NCBI GenBank assembly: GCA_947446635.1
Contig: CANFHF010000011.1
Coordinates: 1-64,000 of the forward strand
DNA: 64,000 nucleotides
Direction of reading: 5' to 3'
Source: Flavobacteriaceae bacterium
GTDB lineage: Bacteria > Bacteroidota > Bacteroidia > Flavobacteriales > Flavobacteriaceae
The notes under the pieces were generated by a model that worked only from the letters and a program-made list of their open reading frames with translations, did not search any database and was not told the DNA's origin. Both the position numbers and the translations under genes were made by a program. Of the stretch, positions 8,524-16,826 are shown piece by piece. Position 1 is the stretch's first letter. Each line of letters opens with the position of its first letter.

Positions 8524-9585
8524 ATGAAATTCAACATCGCCCTTTTAGCAGGAGACGGAATAGGTCCTGAAGTAATCAGTCAAGCCGTAAAGGTTTCTGA
8601 TGCCATTGCGCAAAAATTTAATCACGAAATAACTTGGACTCCAGCATTAACGGGCGCTTGCGCTATTGATGCTGTTGGCGTTCCCTATCCTGATGAAACG
8701 CATGAAATCTGTATGAAATCAGATGCCGTTTTATTTGGCGCCATCGGACATCCAAAATACGACAATGATCCTAAAGCAACCGTTAGACCAGAACAAGGAT
8801 TGTTATTGATGCGTAAAAAATTAGGTTTGTTTGCCAATGTTCGTCCAACATTTACCTTTCCTTCTTTGATTGACAATTCTCCTTTAAAAAGAGAACGTAT
8901 CGAAGGAACAGATTTGATCTTCTTAAGAGAACTTACGGGTGGAATCTATTTTGGAGAAAAAGGGAGAAAAGATGGCGGCGAAACTGCTTTTGATACTTGT
9001 ACTTATACTAGAGTTGAAGTGCAACGTTTAGCAAAAAAAGGATTTGAATTAGCGATGACCCGTAGCAAAAGATTATGTTGCGTTGACAAAGCCAATGTAT
9101 TGGAAACTTCTCGTTTATGGAGAGAAACAGTACAAGCTATGGAGAAAGATTATCCAGAAGTAGAAGTTAGTTATGAATTTGTAGATGCGGTTGCCATGCG
9201 TTTGGTTCAATGGCCTAATTCATATGATGTATTAATTACCGAAAACTTATTTGGTGATATTTTAACTGATGAAGCTTCTGTAATTTCAGGCTCTATGGGA
9301 TTAATGCCATCTGCATCTGTTGGAGAGCATACTTCATTATACGAGCCAATTCATGGATCCTATCCACAAGCTACAGGGCTTGATATTGCAAATCCATTGG
9401 CTACCGTATTATCGGCCGCAATGATGTTTGAAGATGCTTTTGGATTAAAAGCCGAAGCCGAAGCGATAAGAGCAGTAGTTAACAAATCACTAGAACTTGG
9501 AATTGTTACTGAAGACTTGGCTCTAAAAGGAGCTAAAGCTTATAAAACAAGTGAAGTTGGAAATTGGTTAGTGGCCAATTTGTAA
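8524..9585 (+). CDS. leuB: 3-isopropylmalate dehydrogenase
   Basis: A 353-residue NAD-dependent beta-decarboxylating dehydrogenase that converts 3-isopropylmalate to 2-oxoisocaproate; enzymes of this type also act on 3-methylmalate. Visible are GDGIGPEV at the N-terminus, the LRELTGGIYFGEKGR substrate loop, the ENLFGDILTDEAS metal site with its Asp residues, and the EPIHGSYPQATG cofactor loop. It starts 27 bases after the acyltransferase stop and ends the operon, with a bidirectional terminator about 65 bases downstream. Confidence 0.96.
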   Translation: MKFNIALLAGDGIGPEVISQAVKVSDAIAQKFNHEITWTPALTGACAIDAVGVPYPDETHEICMKSDAVLFGAIGHPKYDNDPKATVRPEQGLLLMRKKLGLFANVRPTFTFPSLIDNSPLKRERIEGTDLIFLRELTGGIYFGEKGRKDGGETAFDTCTYTRVEVQRLAKKGFELAMTRSKRLCCVDKANVLETSRLWRETVQAMEKDYPEVEVSYEFVDAVAMRLVQWPNSYDVLITENLFGDILTDEASVISGSMGLMPSASVGEHTSLYEPIHGSYPQATGLDIANPLATVLSAAMMFEDAFGLKAEAEAIRAVVNKSLELGIVTEDLALKGAKAYKTSEVGNWLVANL

Positions 9586-9643
9586 AATAAAATCAATTCC
9601 TCCTTCATCCCTTACCGTTTAGAGAAACTTGAGTGAGGAAAAA

Positions 9644-9679
9644 CAAAAAAGGTGTCAATGAAAATTGACACCTTTTTTT
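9644..9679. terminator. Bidirectional terminator between leuB and the RRM gene
   Basis: The stem ggtgtcaa / ttgacacc (9651-9672) is flanked by an A-run on the left and a T-run on the right, so it can end transcription of both convergent genes. Confidence 0.88.
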
Positions 9680-9696
9680 ATGTAATAAAGAAAATA

Positions 9697-10056
9697 TTAA
9701 TATCCTCCTCTGTTTCCACCACCACGGTTATCTCCACCACGGCTATTTCCACCACCATAACCACCGCGTGAATCTCCACCACGGTCGTTGTTAAAACTTC
9801 TTCTTTCGCCTTCTGGTTTTGGCTCAGACTTATTCACTACGATAGCACGTCCTTGAACAGTCGCTCCGTTTAACTCATCAATTGCTTTTTGAGCTTCTTC
9901 ATCATTTGGCATTTCAACAAAACCGAATCCTTTACTTCTTCCAGTAAATTTATCAGTTATAATTTTTACAGAGTCAACTGCACCATAAGCCTCGAAAGAC
10001 TCTCTTAAATCTGCTTCCTCAATACTGAATGGAAGGCTTCCTACAAAAATATTCAT
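9697..10056 (-). CDS. Glycine-rich RRM RNA-binding protein
   Basis: A 119-residue protein with one RNA-recognition motif at residues 1-78: RNP2 IFVGSL at the N-terminus and RNP1 RSKGFGFVEM near residue 42. The C-terminal 40 residues are repeated Gly-Gly with Asn, Arg and Asp (GGNSRGG-type units). This is the small RRM-plus-glycine-tail architecture shared with cyanobacterial cold-inducible Rbp proteins and common in Bacteroidota; it probably binds RNA as a chaperone or post-transcriptional regulator. A good -7 box lies 26 bases upstream of the ATG, giving a very short leader. It converges with leuB. Confidence 0.93.
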   Translation of the reverse strand: MNIFVGSLPFSIEEADLRESFEAYGAVDSVKIITDKFTGRSKGFGFVEMPNDEEAQKAIDELNGATVQGRAIVVNKSEPKPEGERRSFNNDRGGDSRGGYGGGNSRGGDNRGGGNRGGY

Positions 10057-10081
10057 ATGTACTTATTTAAAATAATTGCCA

Positions 10082-10089
10082 CAAATGTA
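10082..10089 (-). promoter_or_regulatory. Candidate -7 box for the RRM gene
   Basis: TACATTTG on the minus strand matches TAnnTTTG; the predicted leader is about 20 bases. No clear TTG -33 element is seen 19 bases upstream. Confidence 0.45.
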
Positions 10090-10253
10090 GTTATATTTTT
10101 TCTAATCTACTATGTGTTAGCTAATTTAAAAATATATTTTTACAAATCACTTGAAGTTAAGCCCTAAAAGCCATAATTACGAGTGTTTTATGCCTCTTCC
10201 TTCCTAGACAAAAACCCCTTAATCTAGCAGCATAAATTAAAACTCAAATCGAA

Positions 10254-10284
10254 TTAGTATTTACCGATAAAAAATGTATCTTTG
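10254..10284 (+). promoter_or_regulatory. rpsP-rimM promoter
   Basis: TATCTTTG (10277-10284) followed by CACCC is the classic Bacteroidota -7 region, with a weak -33 element TTAG 19 bases upstream. Transcription would start near 10291, about 43 bases before rpsP. Confidence 0.65.
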
Positions 10285-10333
10285 CACCCTTAATTAACAG
10301 AGGTCGAGTACCTCAAAATTTAATCATAAGATT

Positions 10334-11041
10334 ATGTCAGTAAAAATTAGATTACAAAGACACGGTAAAAAAGGAAAACCTTTTTACTGGGTTGTAGCAG
10401 CTGATGCTCGCTCAAAAAGAGATGGTAAATACCTTGAGAAAATTGGTACTTACAATCCAAACACAAATCCTGCAACTATCGATTTAAATCTTGATAGCGC
10501 TGTAAAATGGTTACACAATGGTGCTCAACCTACGGATACTGCGAAAGCAATTCTATCTTACAAAGGAGCCTTATTGAAACACCACCTTGACGGAGGAATT
10601 CGTAAAGGAGCTTTAACTCAAGAACAAGCTGACGCAAAATTAGCTGCTTGGTTAGAAGCAAAGTCAGGAAAAGTGGATGCTAAAAAAGACGGTTTATCAA
10701 AAGCGCAAGCGGATGCTAAAAAGAAAGCTTTCAAGGCAGAACAAGATGTAAATGCAAAACGTTTAGCAAATGCTGCTCAAGCTGAAGCTGATGCAATTGC
10801 TGCTGAATCTGCTGTTGAAGTAGAAGAAGAAGCTCCTGCTGTTGAAGCTGAAGTTGAAGAAGTTGAAGAAACCGTAGCTGAGGTTGAAGAAATCCCTACT
10901 GCTGAAGTTGTAGCTGAAGAAACTCCTGCTGCTGAAGTTGAAGTAGAAGAAACTGTAGCTGAGATAGAAGAAACTCCTGCTACTGAAGACTCAAGCGTAA
11001 GCGAAGAGGCGGATCAAAATAACGAAGAGGCACAAGCTTAA
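10334..11041 (+). CDS. rpsP: Ribosomal protein bS16 with long acidic C-terminal tail
   Basis: A 235-residue bS16. Residues 1 to about 80 are the conserved S16 fold (VKIRLQRHGKKGKPFYW and a YNP segment near residue 41). Then comes a Lys/Ala-rich stretch (about 85-150) and an extremely acidic Glu/Val/Ala tail (about 155-235) of imperfect repeats such as EVEE, AEVEE and EETPA. Bacterial bS16 is usually 80-95 residues and Bacteroidota versions are longer, but this tail is long even so. It is a small-subunit assembly protein. rimM follows 16 bases later, the usual rpsP-rimM pairing. Confidence 0.95.
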   Translation: MSVKIRLQRHGKKGKPFYWVVAADARSKRDGKYLEKIGTYNPNTNPATIDLNLDSAVKWLHNGAQPTDTAKAILSYKGALLKHHLDGGIRKGALTQEQADAKLAAWLEAKSGKVDAKKDGLSKAQADAKKKAFKAEQDVNAKRLANAAQAEADAIAAESAVEVEEEAPAVEAEVEEVEETVAEVEEIPTAEVVAEETPAAEVEVEETVAEIEETPATEDSSVSEEADQNNEEAQA

Positions 11042-11057
11042 CTCATTTAGCGATTCA

Positions 11058-11582
11058 ATGCGTAAAGAAGATTGTTTCTATTTAGGTAAAATCGCAAAAA
11101 AATTTAGCTTCAAAGGGGAAGTTCTAGCTTATTTAGATACGGACGAACCTGAGTTATACGAAAATTTGGAATCAGTGTTTGTTGAATGCAACAAACACTT
11201 GGTTCCTTTTTTTATTGAACACAGTTCCCTTCACAAAAACGACTTTCTTAGAATTCGTTTTGAAGATATGAATACTGAAGAAGAAGCCGATGCCATTATA
11301 GGTAACGCTATTTATCTTCCTTTAAATATGTTGCCAAAACTTAGTGGTAACAAATTCTACTTTCATGAAGTGATAGGTTTTGAGGTTGAAGACAAGCGCC
11401 TAGGTGTGGTTGGAATAATACAATCCGTAAATGATTCTTCGGCACAGCCTTTATTTGAAGTTTTAAATGGAGAAGTTGAAATTCTTATTCCCATGATTGA
11501 CCATTTTCTTGTAAAAATTGACAGGGAAAACAAAAAAGTCATTATGGATTTGCCAGAAGGCCTGATTGAAATGTATTTATAA
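11058..11582 (+). CDS. rimM: 16S rRNA processing protein RimM
   Basis: A 174-residue protein with the RimM N-terminal barrel (YLGKIAKKFSFKGEV at residues 8-22) and the C-terminal PRC-like barrel, ending in the typical DLPEGL segment. It binds uS19 and assists maturation of the 30S head. It is co-transcribed with rpsP (16-base spacer). A long inverted repeat starts 6 bases after its stop. Confidence 0.95.
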   Translation: MRKEDCFYLGKIAKKFSFKGEVLAYLDTDEPELYENLESVFVECNKHLVPFFIEHSSLHKNDFLRIRFEDMNTEEEADAIIGNAIYLPLNMLPKLSGNKFYFHEVIGFEVEDKRLGVVGIIQSVNDSSAQPLFEVLNGEVEILIPMIDHFLVKIDRENKKVIMDLPEGLIEMYL

Positions 11583-11587
11583 TTGAC

Positions 11588-11751
11588 AATTGATAATTTA
11601 CAATTGATAATTATTAGGATCTATAGCCTACTGTTCGTTAAATCTTTTACGCCGAACAATGGCACAAAAACACATCACTACCATCAGGGCTAGGGATCTT
11701 CTTTCTAAACTATACTTTTCATTATCAATTATCCATTGTAAATTATCAATT
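11588..11751. repeat. Long inverted repeat between rimM and trmN6
   Basis: The 25-base arms 11588-11612 and 11727-11751 are inverted complements with a single mismatch (at 11734), enclosing 114 bases without a gene. The right arm ends 3 bases before the trmN6 ATG. The arms consist of the tandem word aattgataattt/acaattgataatt. It could be a MITE-like insertion or a folding element at the translation start. No target-site duplication is obvious. Confidence 0.7.
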
Positions 11752-11754
11752 AAA

Positions 11755-12462
11755 ATGTTTTCATTCAAACAATTCTCAGTTGAACAAGATCAATGTGCTA
11801 TGAAAATTGGCACTGATGGCGTTTTACTTGGGGCTTGGACGCCAATAGAAAACAATCCACGCAGCGTTTTAGATATAGGAACAGGTACCGGAATCATTGC
11901 GATGATGTTGGCGCAAAGGAGTTTTGCGGCCCAAATTGACGCTCTCGAAATTGACGAAAATGCTTATGAACAAGCCACCGACAATTTTGAAAACTCCCCT
12001 TGGAATGACCGATTGTTTTGTTTTCATGCCGCTTTAGACGAGTTTATAGAAGAGCCCGAAGACGAGTACGATTTGATCGTTTCTAATCCCCCCTATTATA
12101 GTGAAGATTATAAAACTGATAATTCTCAAAGAGATTTGGCTCGTTTTCAAGACGCTATGCCTTTTGAAGAATTAATCGAGGCCGCGGCTTTATTGCTTTC
12201 CGAAAACGGAAATTTCAGTGTAATAATTCCATTTAAAGAGGAAGAAAACTTCATTGATTTGTGCGCGAAAGCCGAACTTTATCCCGTTAAAGTTACTCGG
12301 GTGAAAGGCTCGCACAAAACGCCAATTGTAAGAAGTTTATTGGTTTTCAAAAGATATGAATTAGCCGTTTTAACCGCCGATGAGTTAGTTATTGAAGTAA
12401 ATAGGCATGAGTATACAGCTGAATATATTGCATTGACGAAGGATTTTTATTTGAAGATGTAA
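11755..12462 (+). CDS. trmN6: tRNA1(Val) (adenine37-N6)-methyltransferase
   Basis: A 235-residue Rossmann-fold methyltransferase. The SAM-binding motif LDIGTGTGIIAMMLAQ lies near residue 38 and the catalytic NPPY tetrad (SNPPYYSE) near residue 114, the mark of N6-adenine or glutamine methylation. The N-terminal FSVEQDQCAMKIGTDGVLLGAW is typical of TrmN6/YfiC. The start at MFSFKQFSV is preferred to an upstream in-frame codon at 11659, because the upstream residues would be translated from the inverted repeat. Confidence 0.88.
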   Translation: MFSFKQFSVEQDQCAMKIGTDGVLLGAWTPIENNPRSVLDIGTGTGIIAMMLAQRSFAAQIDALEIDENAYEQATDNFENSPWNDRLFCFHAALDEFIEEPEDEYDLIVSNPPYYSEDYKTDNSQRDLARFQDAMPFEELIEAAALLLSENGNFSVIIPFKEEENFIDLCAKAELYPVKVTRVKGSHKTPIVRSLLVFKRYELAVLTADELVIEVNRHEYTAEYIALTKDFYLKM

Positions 12463-12629
12463 CTCGATTTCAAGACCTAGAATCTAAAGATTGTAACAAA
12501 AATTCCATCTATTTTAAAAAATACAACTTTAAGAATTTGTTTTGTTATATTTCTTTGTGTAGCTTCGTAATACGATACCTAATCGATATGCTTCGTTTCT
12601 TTGCGGGGCGCTCGCAATGACATAAAATT

Positions 12630-13808
12630 ATGAAACCAGACTTATTTCAAGCTCCAGATTATTATGATTTGGACGAATTATTGACGGACGAACATAAATT
12701 AGTCCGTAATGTTGCGCGCGAATGGGTAAAACGTGAAGTTTCGCCCATCATTGAAGACTACTCCCAAAGGGCTGAATTTCCCAAACAAATCATCAAAGGC
12801 TTGGCTAATATTGGGGCGTTTGGTCCTTACATTCCAGAAGAATATGGCGGTGCCGGCCTAGACCAAATATCGTATGGCTTGGTTATGCAAGAAATAGAAC
12901 GTGGCGATTCCGGTGTTCGTTCAACTGCTTCGGTGCAATCCTCTTTGGTTATGTATCCGATTTGGAAATATGGAAATGAAGCACAACGCTTGAAATACTT
13001 ACCAAAGTTGGCTACAGGAGAATTAATGGGTTGTTTTGGCTTGACCGAACCTAATTACGGTTCCGATCCAGCAAGCATGATTACTCATTTCAAAGACATG
13101 GGTAGTTATTACTTATTAAATGGCGCCAAAATGTGGATTTCGAATGCCCCTTTTGCTGATATTGCCATAGTTTGGGCAAAAGATGAAACAGGAAGAATTC
13201 ACGGTTTAATCGTGGAACGGGGAATGCCAGGATTTACAACTCCAGAAACACATCATAAATGGTCACTTCGTGCCTCAGCAACAGGGGAGTTGATTTTTGA
13301 TAATGTAAAAGTGCCAAAAGAAAACAGATTACCCAATAAGTCAGGATTGAGTGCGCCCTTGGGTTGTTTGGATTCTGCCCGCTACGGTATTGCTTGGGGC
13401 GCCATAGGAGCTGCGATGGATTGTTATGACACCGCATTACGTTATGCTAAGGAGAGAATCCAATTTGACAAACCTATTGCAGGAATGCAATTACAACAAA
13501 AAAAATTAGCCGAAATGATTACCGAAATTACCAAAGCGCAATTATTGACTTGGCGATTAGGGGTTTTGAGAAATCAAGGAAGGGCGACAACAGCACAAAT
13601 ATCGATGGCCAAAAGAAACAATGTAGATATGGCAATTCATATTGCTAGGGAAGCGCGACAAATACTTGGAGGAATGGGAATATCTGGGGAATACTCCATT
13701 ATGCGACATATGATGAATCTAGAGTCCGTAATTACCTATGAAGGAACCCACGATATTCATTTATTAATTACTGGAATGGATGTGACGGGGATTTCTGCTT
13801 TTAAATAG
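12630..13808 (+). CDS. gcdH: Glutaryl-CoA dehydrogenase (acyl-CoA dehydrogenase family)
   Basis: A 392-residue FAD enzyme that oxidises and decarboxylates glutaryl-CoA to crotonyl-CoA in lysine and tryptophan breakdown. The sequence has FGLTEPNYGSDPASM (FAD/substrate loop, about residue 133), SVQSSLVM preceded by GVRS (the Arg that binds the glutaryl carboxylate), and YEGTHDIHLLITG at the C-terminus, whose Glu is the catalytic base in this subfamily. That combination separates it from short-chain acyl-CoA dehydrogenases. It stands alone: no other lysine-degradation gene is in the window. Confidence 0.9.
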   Translation: MKPDLFQAPDYYDLDELLTDEHKLVRNVAREWVKREVSPIIEDYSQRAEFPKQIIKGLANIGAFGPYIPEEYGGAGLDQISYGLVMQEIERGDSGVRSTASVQSSLVMYPIWKYGNEAQRLKYLPKLATGELMGCFGLTEPNYGSDPASMITHFKDMGSYYLLNGAKMWISNAPFADIAIVWAKDETGRIHGLIVERGMPGFTTPETHHKWSLRASATGELIFDNVKVPKENRLPNKSGLSAPLGCLDSARYGIAWGAIGAAMDCYDTALRYAKERIQFDKPIAGMQLQQKKLAEMITEITKAQLLTWRLGVLRNQGRATTAQISMAKRNNVDMAIHIAREARQILGGMGISGEYSIMRHMMNLESVITYEGTHDIHLLITGMDVTGISAFK

Positions 13809-13846
13809 TAGGAAACAACTATTAAAGTATTCATAAAATCGATTGT

Positions 13847-13876
13847 AAAAGCTTCTTGTTCCCAAGGAGCTTTTTT
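13847..13876 (+). terminator. Terminator after gcdH
   Basis: The stem aaaagcttcttg / caaggagctttt with a 4-base loop and a T-run lies 38 bases after the gcdH stop and before the DUF3050 gene. Confidence 0.75.
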
Positions 13877-13898
13877 ATTTTTATAGAAAATTTAAACC

Positions 13899-14681
13899 AT
13901 GAACATAGAAACAATAAACAATATAATTCAGCCACAAAAAGAAGCATTATTAAGCCATTCTTTATATGAAAAAGTAAAAACCATGGCTGATTTAAATTCT
14001 TTTTTAGAAACCCACGTGTATGCTGTTTGGGATTTTATGTCATTATTAAAGGCGTTACAAGCGCAATTAACCTGCACAACGACCCCTTGGTTTGCTACAA
14101 AAAATCCAGAAACAAGGTATTTGATAAACGAAATAGTGCTTGCTGAAGAAACGGATTTAACGATTGATGGCCGTCGCCAAAGTCATTACGAAATGTATGT
14201 CGAAGCGATGGAGGCCTGCGGTGCAAATACTAGTGGAATGGGGTCTTTTTTATCCGAAATCAATTCGCTTCAAAACATTTTTGTTGCCATTAAGCAAAGT
14301 GATCTACACCCCAATATCAAAGCGTTTTTAGATTTTACATTTAGGATTATTGAACAAGGAAAAACACATGAAATTGCCGCAGCCTTCACCTTTGGAAGAG
14401 AAGATGTAATCCCAAGCATGTTTACGGTAATACTAAAAAACTTCCAGGCTAATTTTCCTAAAACCGATTTAAATAAATTGATTTACTATTTTGAAAGACA
14501 TATCGAACTAGACGCTGACGAACATGGTCCTATGGCAATGAAAATGATAACGGAACTTTGTGGGACTGACGCAACAAAATGGAAGGATGTAGAAGAGGTT
14601 TCAATTTTGGCACTCGAAAAACGAATTGGACTTTGGGATGCCATTGAAGAAAAAATCACAGCAAATTTGGAATTGGTTTAA
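13899..14681 (+). CDS. DUF3050 family protein (heme-oxygenase-like fold)
   Basis: A 260-residue soluble, mostly helical protein. HVYAVWDFMSLLKALQ (residues 35-50), a RRQSHYEMYVEAMEACG segment and HIELDADEHGPMAMKM near the C-terminus match the DUF3050 family, which I recall as having a heme-oxygenase/TenA-like helical bundle. The His and Glu residues in HVYAVWD, HYEMY, HEIA and DADEHGP could bind a metal, as in diiron heme-oxygenase-like oxidases; this is inference. It has a terminator on each side and is probably monocistronic. Confidence 0.8.
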   Translation: MNIETINNIIQPQKEALLSHSLYEKVKTMADLNSFLETHVYAVWDFMSLLKALQAQLTCTTTPWFATKNPETRYLINEIVLAEETDLTIDGRRQSHYEMYVEAMEACGANTSGMGSFLSEINSLQNIFVAIKQSDLHPNIKAFLDFTFRIIEQGKTHEIAAAFTFGREDVIPSMFTVILKNFQANFPKTDLNKLIYYFERHIELDADEHGPMAMKMITELCGTDATKWKDVEEVSILALEKRIGLWDAIEEKITANLELV

Positions 14682-14717
14682 TAAATGATTTAGCCTCTCC
14701 AATCAATAATTGCTAAA

Positions 14718-14758
14718 ATTAAAAAAGTGGGCTATTCTTGAATAGGACACTTTTTTAA
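14718..14758. terminator. Bidirectional terminator between DUF3050 gene and fdx
   Basis: An interrupted stem aaaaaagtg-ggctattc / gaatag-gacactttttt with flanking A and T runs lies between the two convergent genes; it slightly overlaps the 3' end of fdx. Confidence 0.8.
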
Positions 14759-15072
14759 TTTTCTGGAGCTAATTCTAACTCTAATCCTTCTAGATCTAAG
14801 GTTATGGGAATTTGACACCCCAAACGACTATTTGATTTCACGAAGAAAGCCTCCGAAAGCATTGCTTCTTCCTCATCTCCCATTTCGGGCAAGCGAACGT
14901 CGTTTAACACGTAGCATTGACAAGAAGCACACATGGCCATCCCGCCACAAGTTCCTTCTACTGGAAGTTCATAGGCTTTACATAATTCCATGATATTCAT
15001 AGCCATGTCAGTTGGGGCTTGCAAATCATGAACAACTCCTTCTCGGTCTTTAATTTTTATTAATACATCCAT
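14755..15072 (-). CDS. fdx: 2Fe-2S ferredoxin, adrenodoxin/Isc type
   Basis: A 105-residue electron carrier. The four ligands are Cys42, Cys48, Cys51 and Cys86 (C-x5-C-x2-C-x34-C), the spacing of adrenodoxin and Isc-type ferredoxins. An acidic helix (GDEEEA, residues 65-70) would be the partner-docking surface. It lies downstream of nifU and mrp on the same strand, suggesting a role in iron-sulphur cluster assembly. Confidence 0.92.
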   Translation of the reverse strand: MDVLIKIKDREGVVHDLQAPTDMAMNIMELCKAYELPVEGTCGGMAMCASCQCYVLNDVRLPEMGDEEEAMLSEAFFVKSNSRLGCQIPITLDLEGLELELAPEN

Positions 15073-15151
15073 TTGTGCGATTTGGAATTAGGTAATTTTT
15101 TATTGGGTTGCTAAGTGGCAGGTTTGTTTTAAAATCTCTCCGTATTCTAAT

Positions 15152-15391
15152 TTATGTAATATTGACAACGGTTTCTATTTGTGGCGCAAACTTTTTGATG
15201 GTGGTTTCAACACCCGCTTTCAAAGTCATTTGATTCACGCTGCAGCTGGTGCAGGCTCCTTCCAGACGAACCGTCACGTACTTTCCCTCCGCTATGGAAA
15301 CAAGCGAAATATCCCCTCCATCAGAATTTAAAAAAGGCCGAATCTCTTCAAGTGCTTTTTCAATGTTTGCTGTTAATTCTTCTGTTGTCAT
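15152..15391 (-). CDS. NifU-type iron-sulphur scaffold (C-terminal domain only)
   Basis: A 79-residue protein equal to the C-terminal NifU/NfuA domain: LNSDGGDISLV at residues 21-31 and GACTSC with Cys47 and Cys50, which hold a 4Fe-4S cluster shared between two subunits. It acts as a cluster carrier. The start at MTTEELTANI is chosen because the 32 extra residues of a longer frame are unlike the family. It lies 74 bases downstream of mrp and 79 upstream of fdx, consistent with one transcript. Confidence 0.92.
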   Translation of the reverse strand: MTTEELTANIEKALEEIRPFLNSDGGDISLVSIAEGKYVTVRLEGACTSCSVNQMTLKAGVETTIKKFAPQIETVVNIT

Positions 15392-15465
15392 TTTGGTTTG
15401 AATTTGAAGATAGGTTAATTTGGGAAATTTAGATTTTATTAATTTTTGGATTCCCGAATAAATAA

Positions 15466-16593
15466 TTATTTTTTTACTGCCGAACAACCCGCCATGGTTG
15501 TAATTTTAACCGCTTCGGTGGCAGGTAAATTTTTGTTTCTGCTCACTACTTCTTCCACCACTTTTCGCGTAATTTCTTCAAAAACAGTCTCAATTACCGA
15601 ACCCGATTGAAGGGCTGCCGGACGACCGTAATCTCCAGCTTCACGGATAGATTGCACGATTGGAACTTCCCCTAAAAATGGCACTTCCAAATCTTCTGCA
15701 AGGTTTTTTGCCCCTTCTTTTCCAAATATATAATACTTATTATCCGGCAACTCCTCAGGTGTGAAATAAGCCATGTTTTCGACGATTCCCAGAACAGGTA
15801 CATTTATTGCATCTGACATAAACATTGAAACCCCTTTTTTGGCATCGGCGAGTGCAACCGCTTGTGGCGTGCTTACAACTACTACACCTGTTATAGGGAG
15901 GGCTTGAACTATCGAAAGATGAATGTCACCCGTTCCTGGCGGCAAATCAAGGAGCAAGAAATCTAATTCGCCCCAATCGGCATCAAAAATCATTTGGTTT
16001 AATGCTTTCGAAGCCATTGGGCCACGCCAAATAACCGCCTGACTTGGAGAAGTAAAAAATCCTATGGATAATATTTTTACTTCATAGCTCTCTATGGGTT
16101 TCATTTTGGATTTTCCATCCACGTTTACTGATATTGGTTTTTCAGATTCAACATCGAACATAATAGGCATAGAAGGGCCATAAATATCGGCATCCAAAAT
16201 CCCTACCGAAAACCCCATCTTAGCCAGCGTTACCGCTAAGTTTGCCGTTACAGTAGATTTTCCCACGCCTCCTTTTCCAGAAGCAACAGCAATAATATTT
16301 TTTATTCCAGGGATTGATTTTCCTTTAATTTCCGTACTCTCTGCGGCTTCAACTTTGACGTTTATTTTGATTTTAGCTTCTGGCGAAACTAATTCAAGAA
16401 TGGTTTTTTTAATATCGTCCTCAGCGCGTTTTCTGATGTGCATTGCCGGAACATGTAGTACTAGATCAACTATAACTTCATCTCCAAAAGTGACTACATT
16501 TGCAATGGCGCCGCTCTCTACCATATTTTTACCTTCTCCTGCAATAGTGATGGTTTCTAGTGCCTTAAGGACTTCTTTTTTATCTAATTTCAT
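15466..16593 (-). CDS. apbC: Mrp/ApbC (NBP35-type) iron-sulphur cluster carrier ATPase
   Basis: A 375-residue P-loop protein. An N-terminal MIP18/DUF59 domain (about 1-85) precedes the deviant Walker A SGKGGVGKS (residues 105-113). RGPMASKALNQ and DLPPGTGDIHL follow. A single Cys near the extreme C-terminus sits in GCSAVKK; the CxxC usually found near residue 280 of ApbC is not present, which is common in Bacteroidota. It delivers 4Fe-4S clusters. The start is the ATG of MKLDKKEV; a TTG 21 bases further upstream is possible. It has its own good promoter and is first in mrp-nifU-fdx. Confidence 0.92.
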   Translation of the reverse strand: MKLDKKEVLKALETITIAGEGKNMVESGAIANVVTFGDEVIVDLVLHVPAMHIRKRAEDDIKKTILELVSPEAKIKINVKVEAAESTEIKGKSIPGIKNIIAVASGKGGVGKSTVTANLAVTLAKMGFSVGILDADIYGPSMPIMFDVESEKPISVNVDGKSKMKPIESYEVKILSIGFFTSPSQAVIWRGPMASKALNQMIFDADWGELDFLLLDLPPGTGDIHLSIVQALPITGVVVVSTPQAVALADAKKGVSMFMSDAINVPVLGIVENMAYFTPEELPDNKYYIFGKEGAKNLAEDLEVPFLGEVPIVQSIREAGDYGRPAALQSGSVIETVFEEITRKVVEEVVSRNKNLPATEAVKITTMAGCSAVKK

Positions 16594-16677
16594 GTTGTTT
16601 TTATGATTTTCCAATTGACGCTAATCCATCGGAATAGTATGCTTATTTAAACGGATTCTTTTTTAGATTATTGGATG

Positions 16678-16685
16678 CAAAGATA
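16678..16685 (-). promoter_or_regulatory. Candidate mrp operon -7 box
   Basis: TATCTTTG on the minus strand followed by CATCC, almost the same as the rpsP box; predicted leader about 78 bases. No clear -33 element. Confidence 0.55.
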
Positions 16686-16826
16686 GCACGAAAAGTTCTT
16701 ATTATAAACGTTTTGAATGGGATTAATTGATTTTAGAATTGACGATTTCAATTGGAGTATTGTTGCGCGAATTTTTTGGAGTATTCGAATTGGGGAGTGC
16801 CCCGACGTCGATTTATTTAAAGCCAA

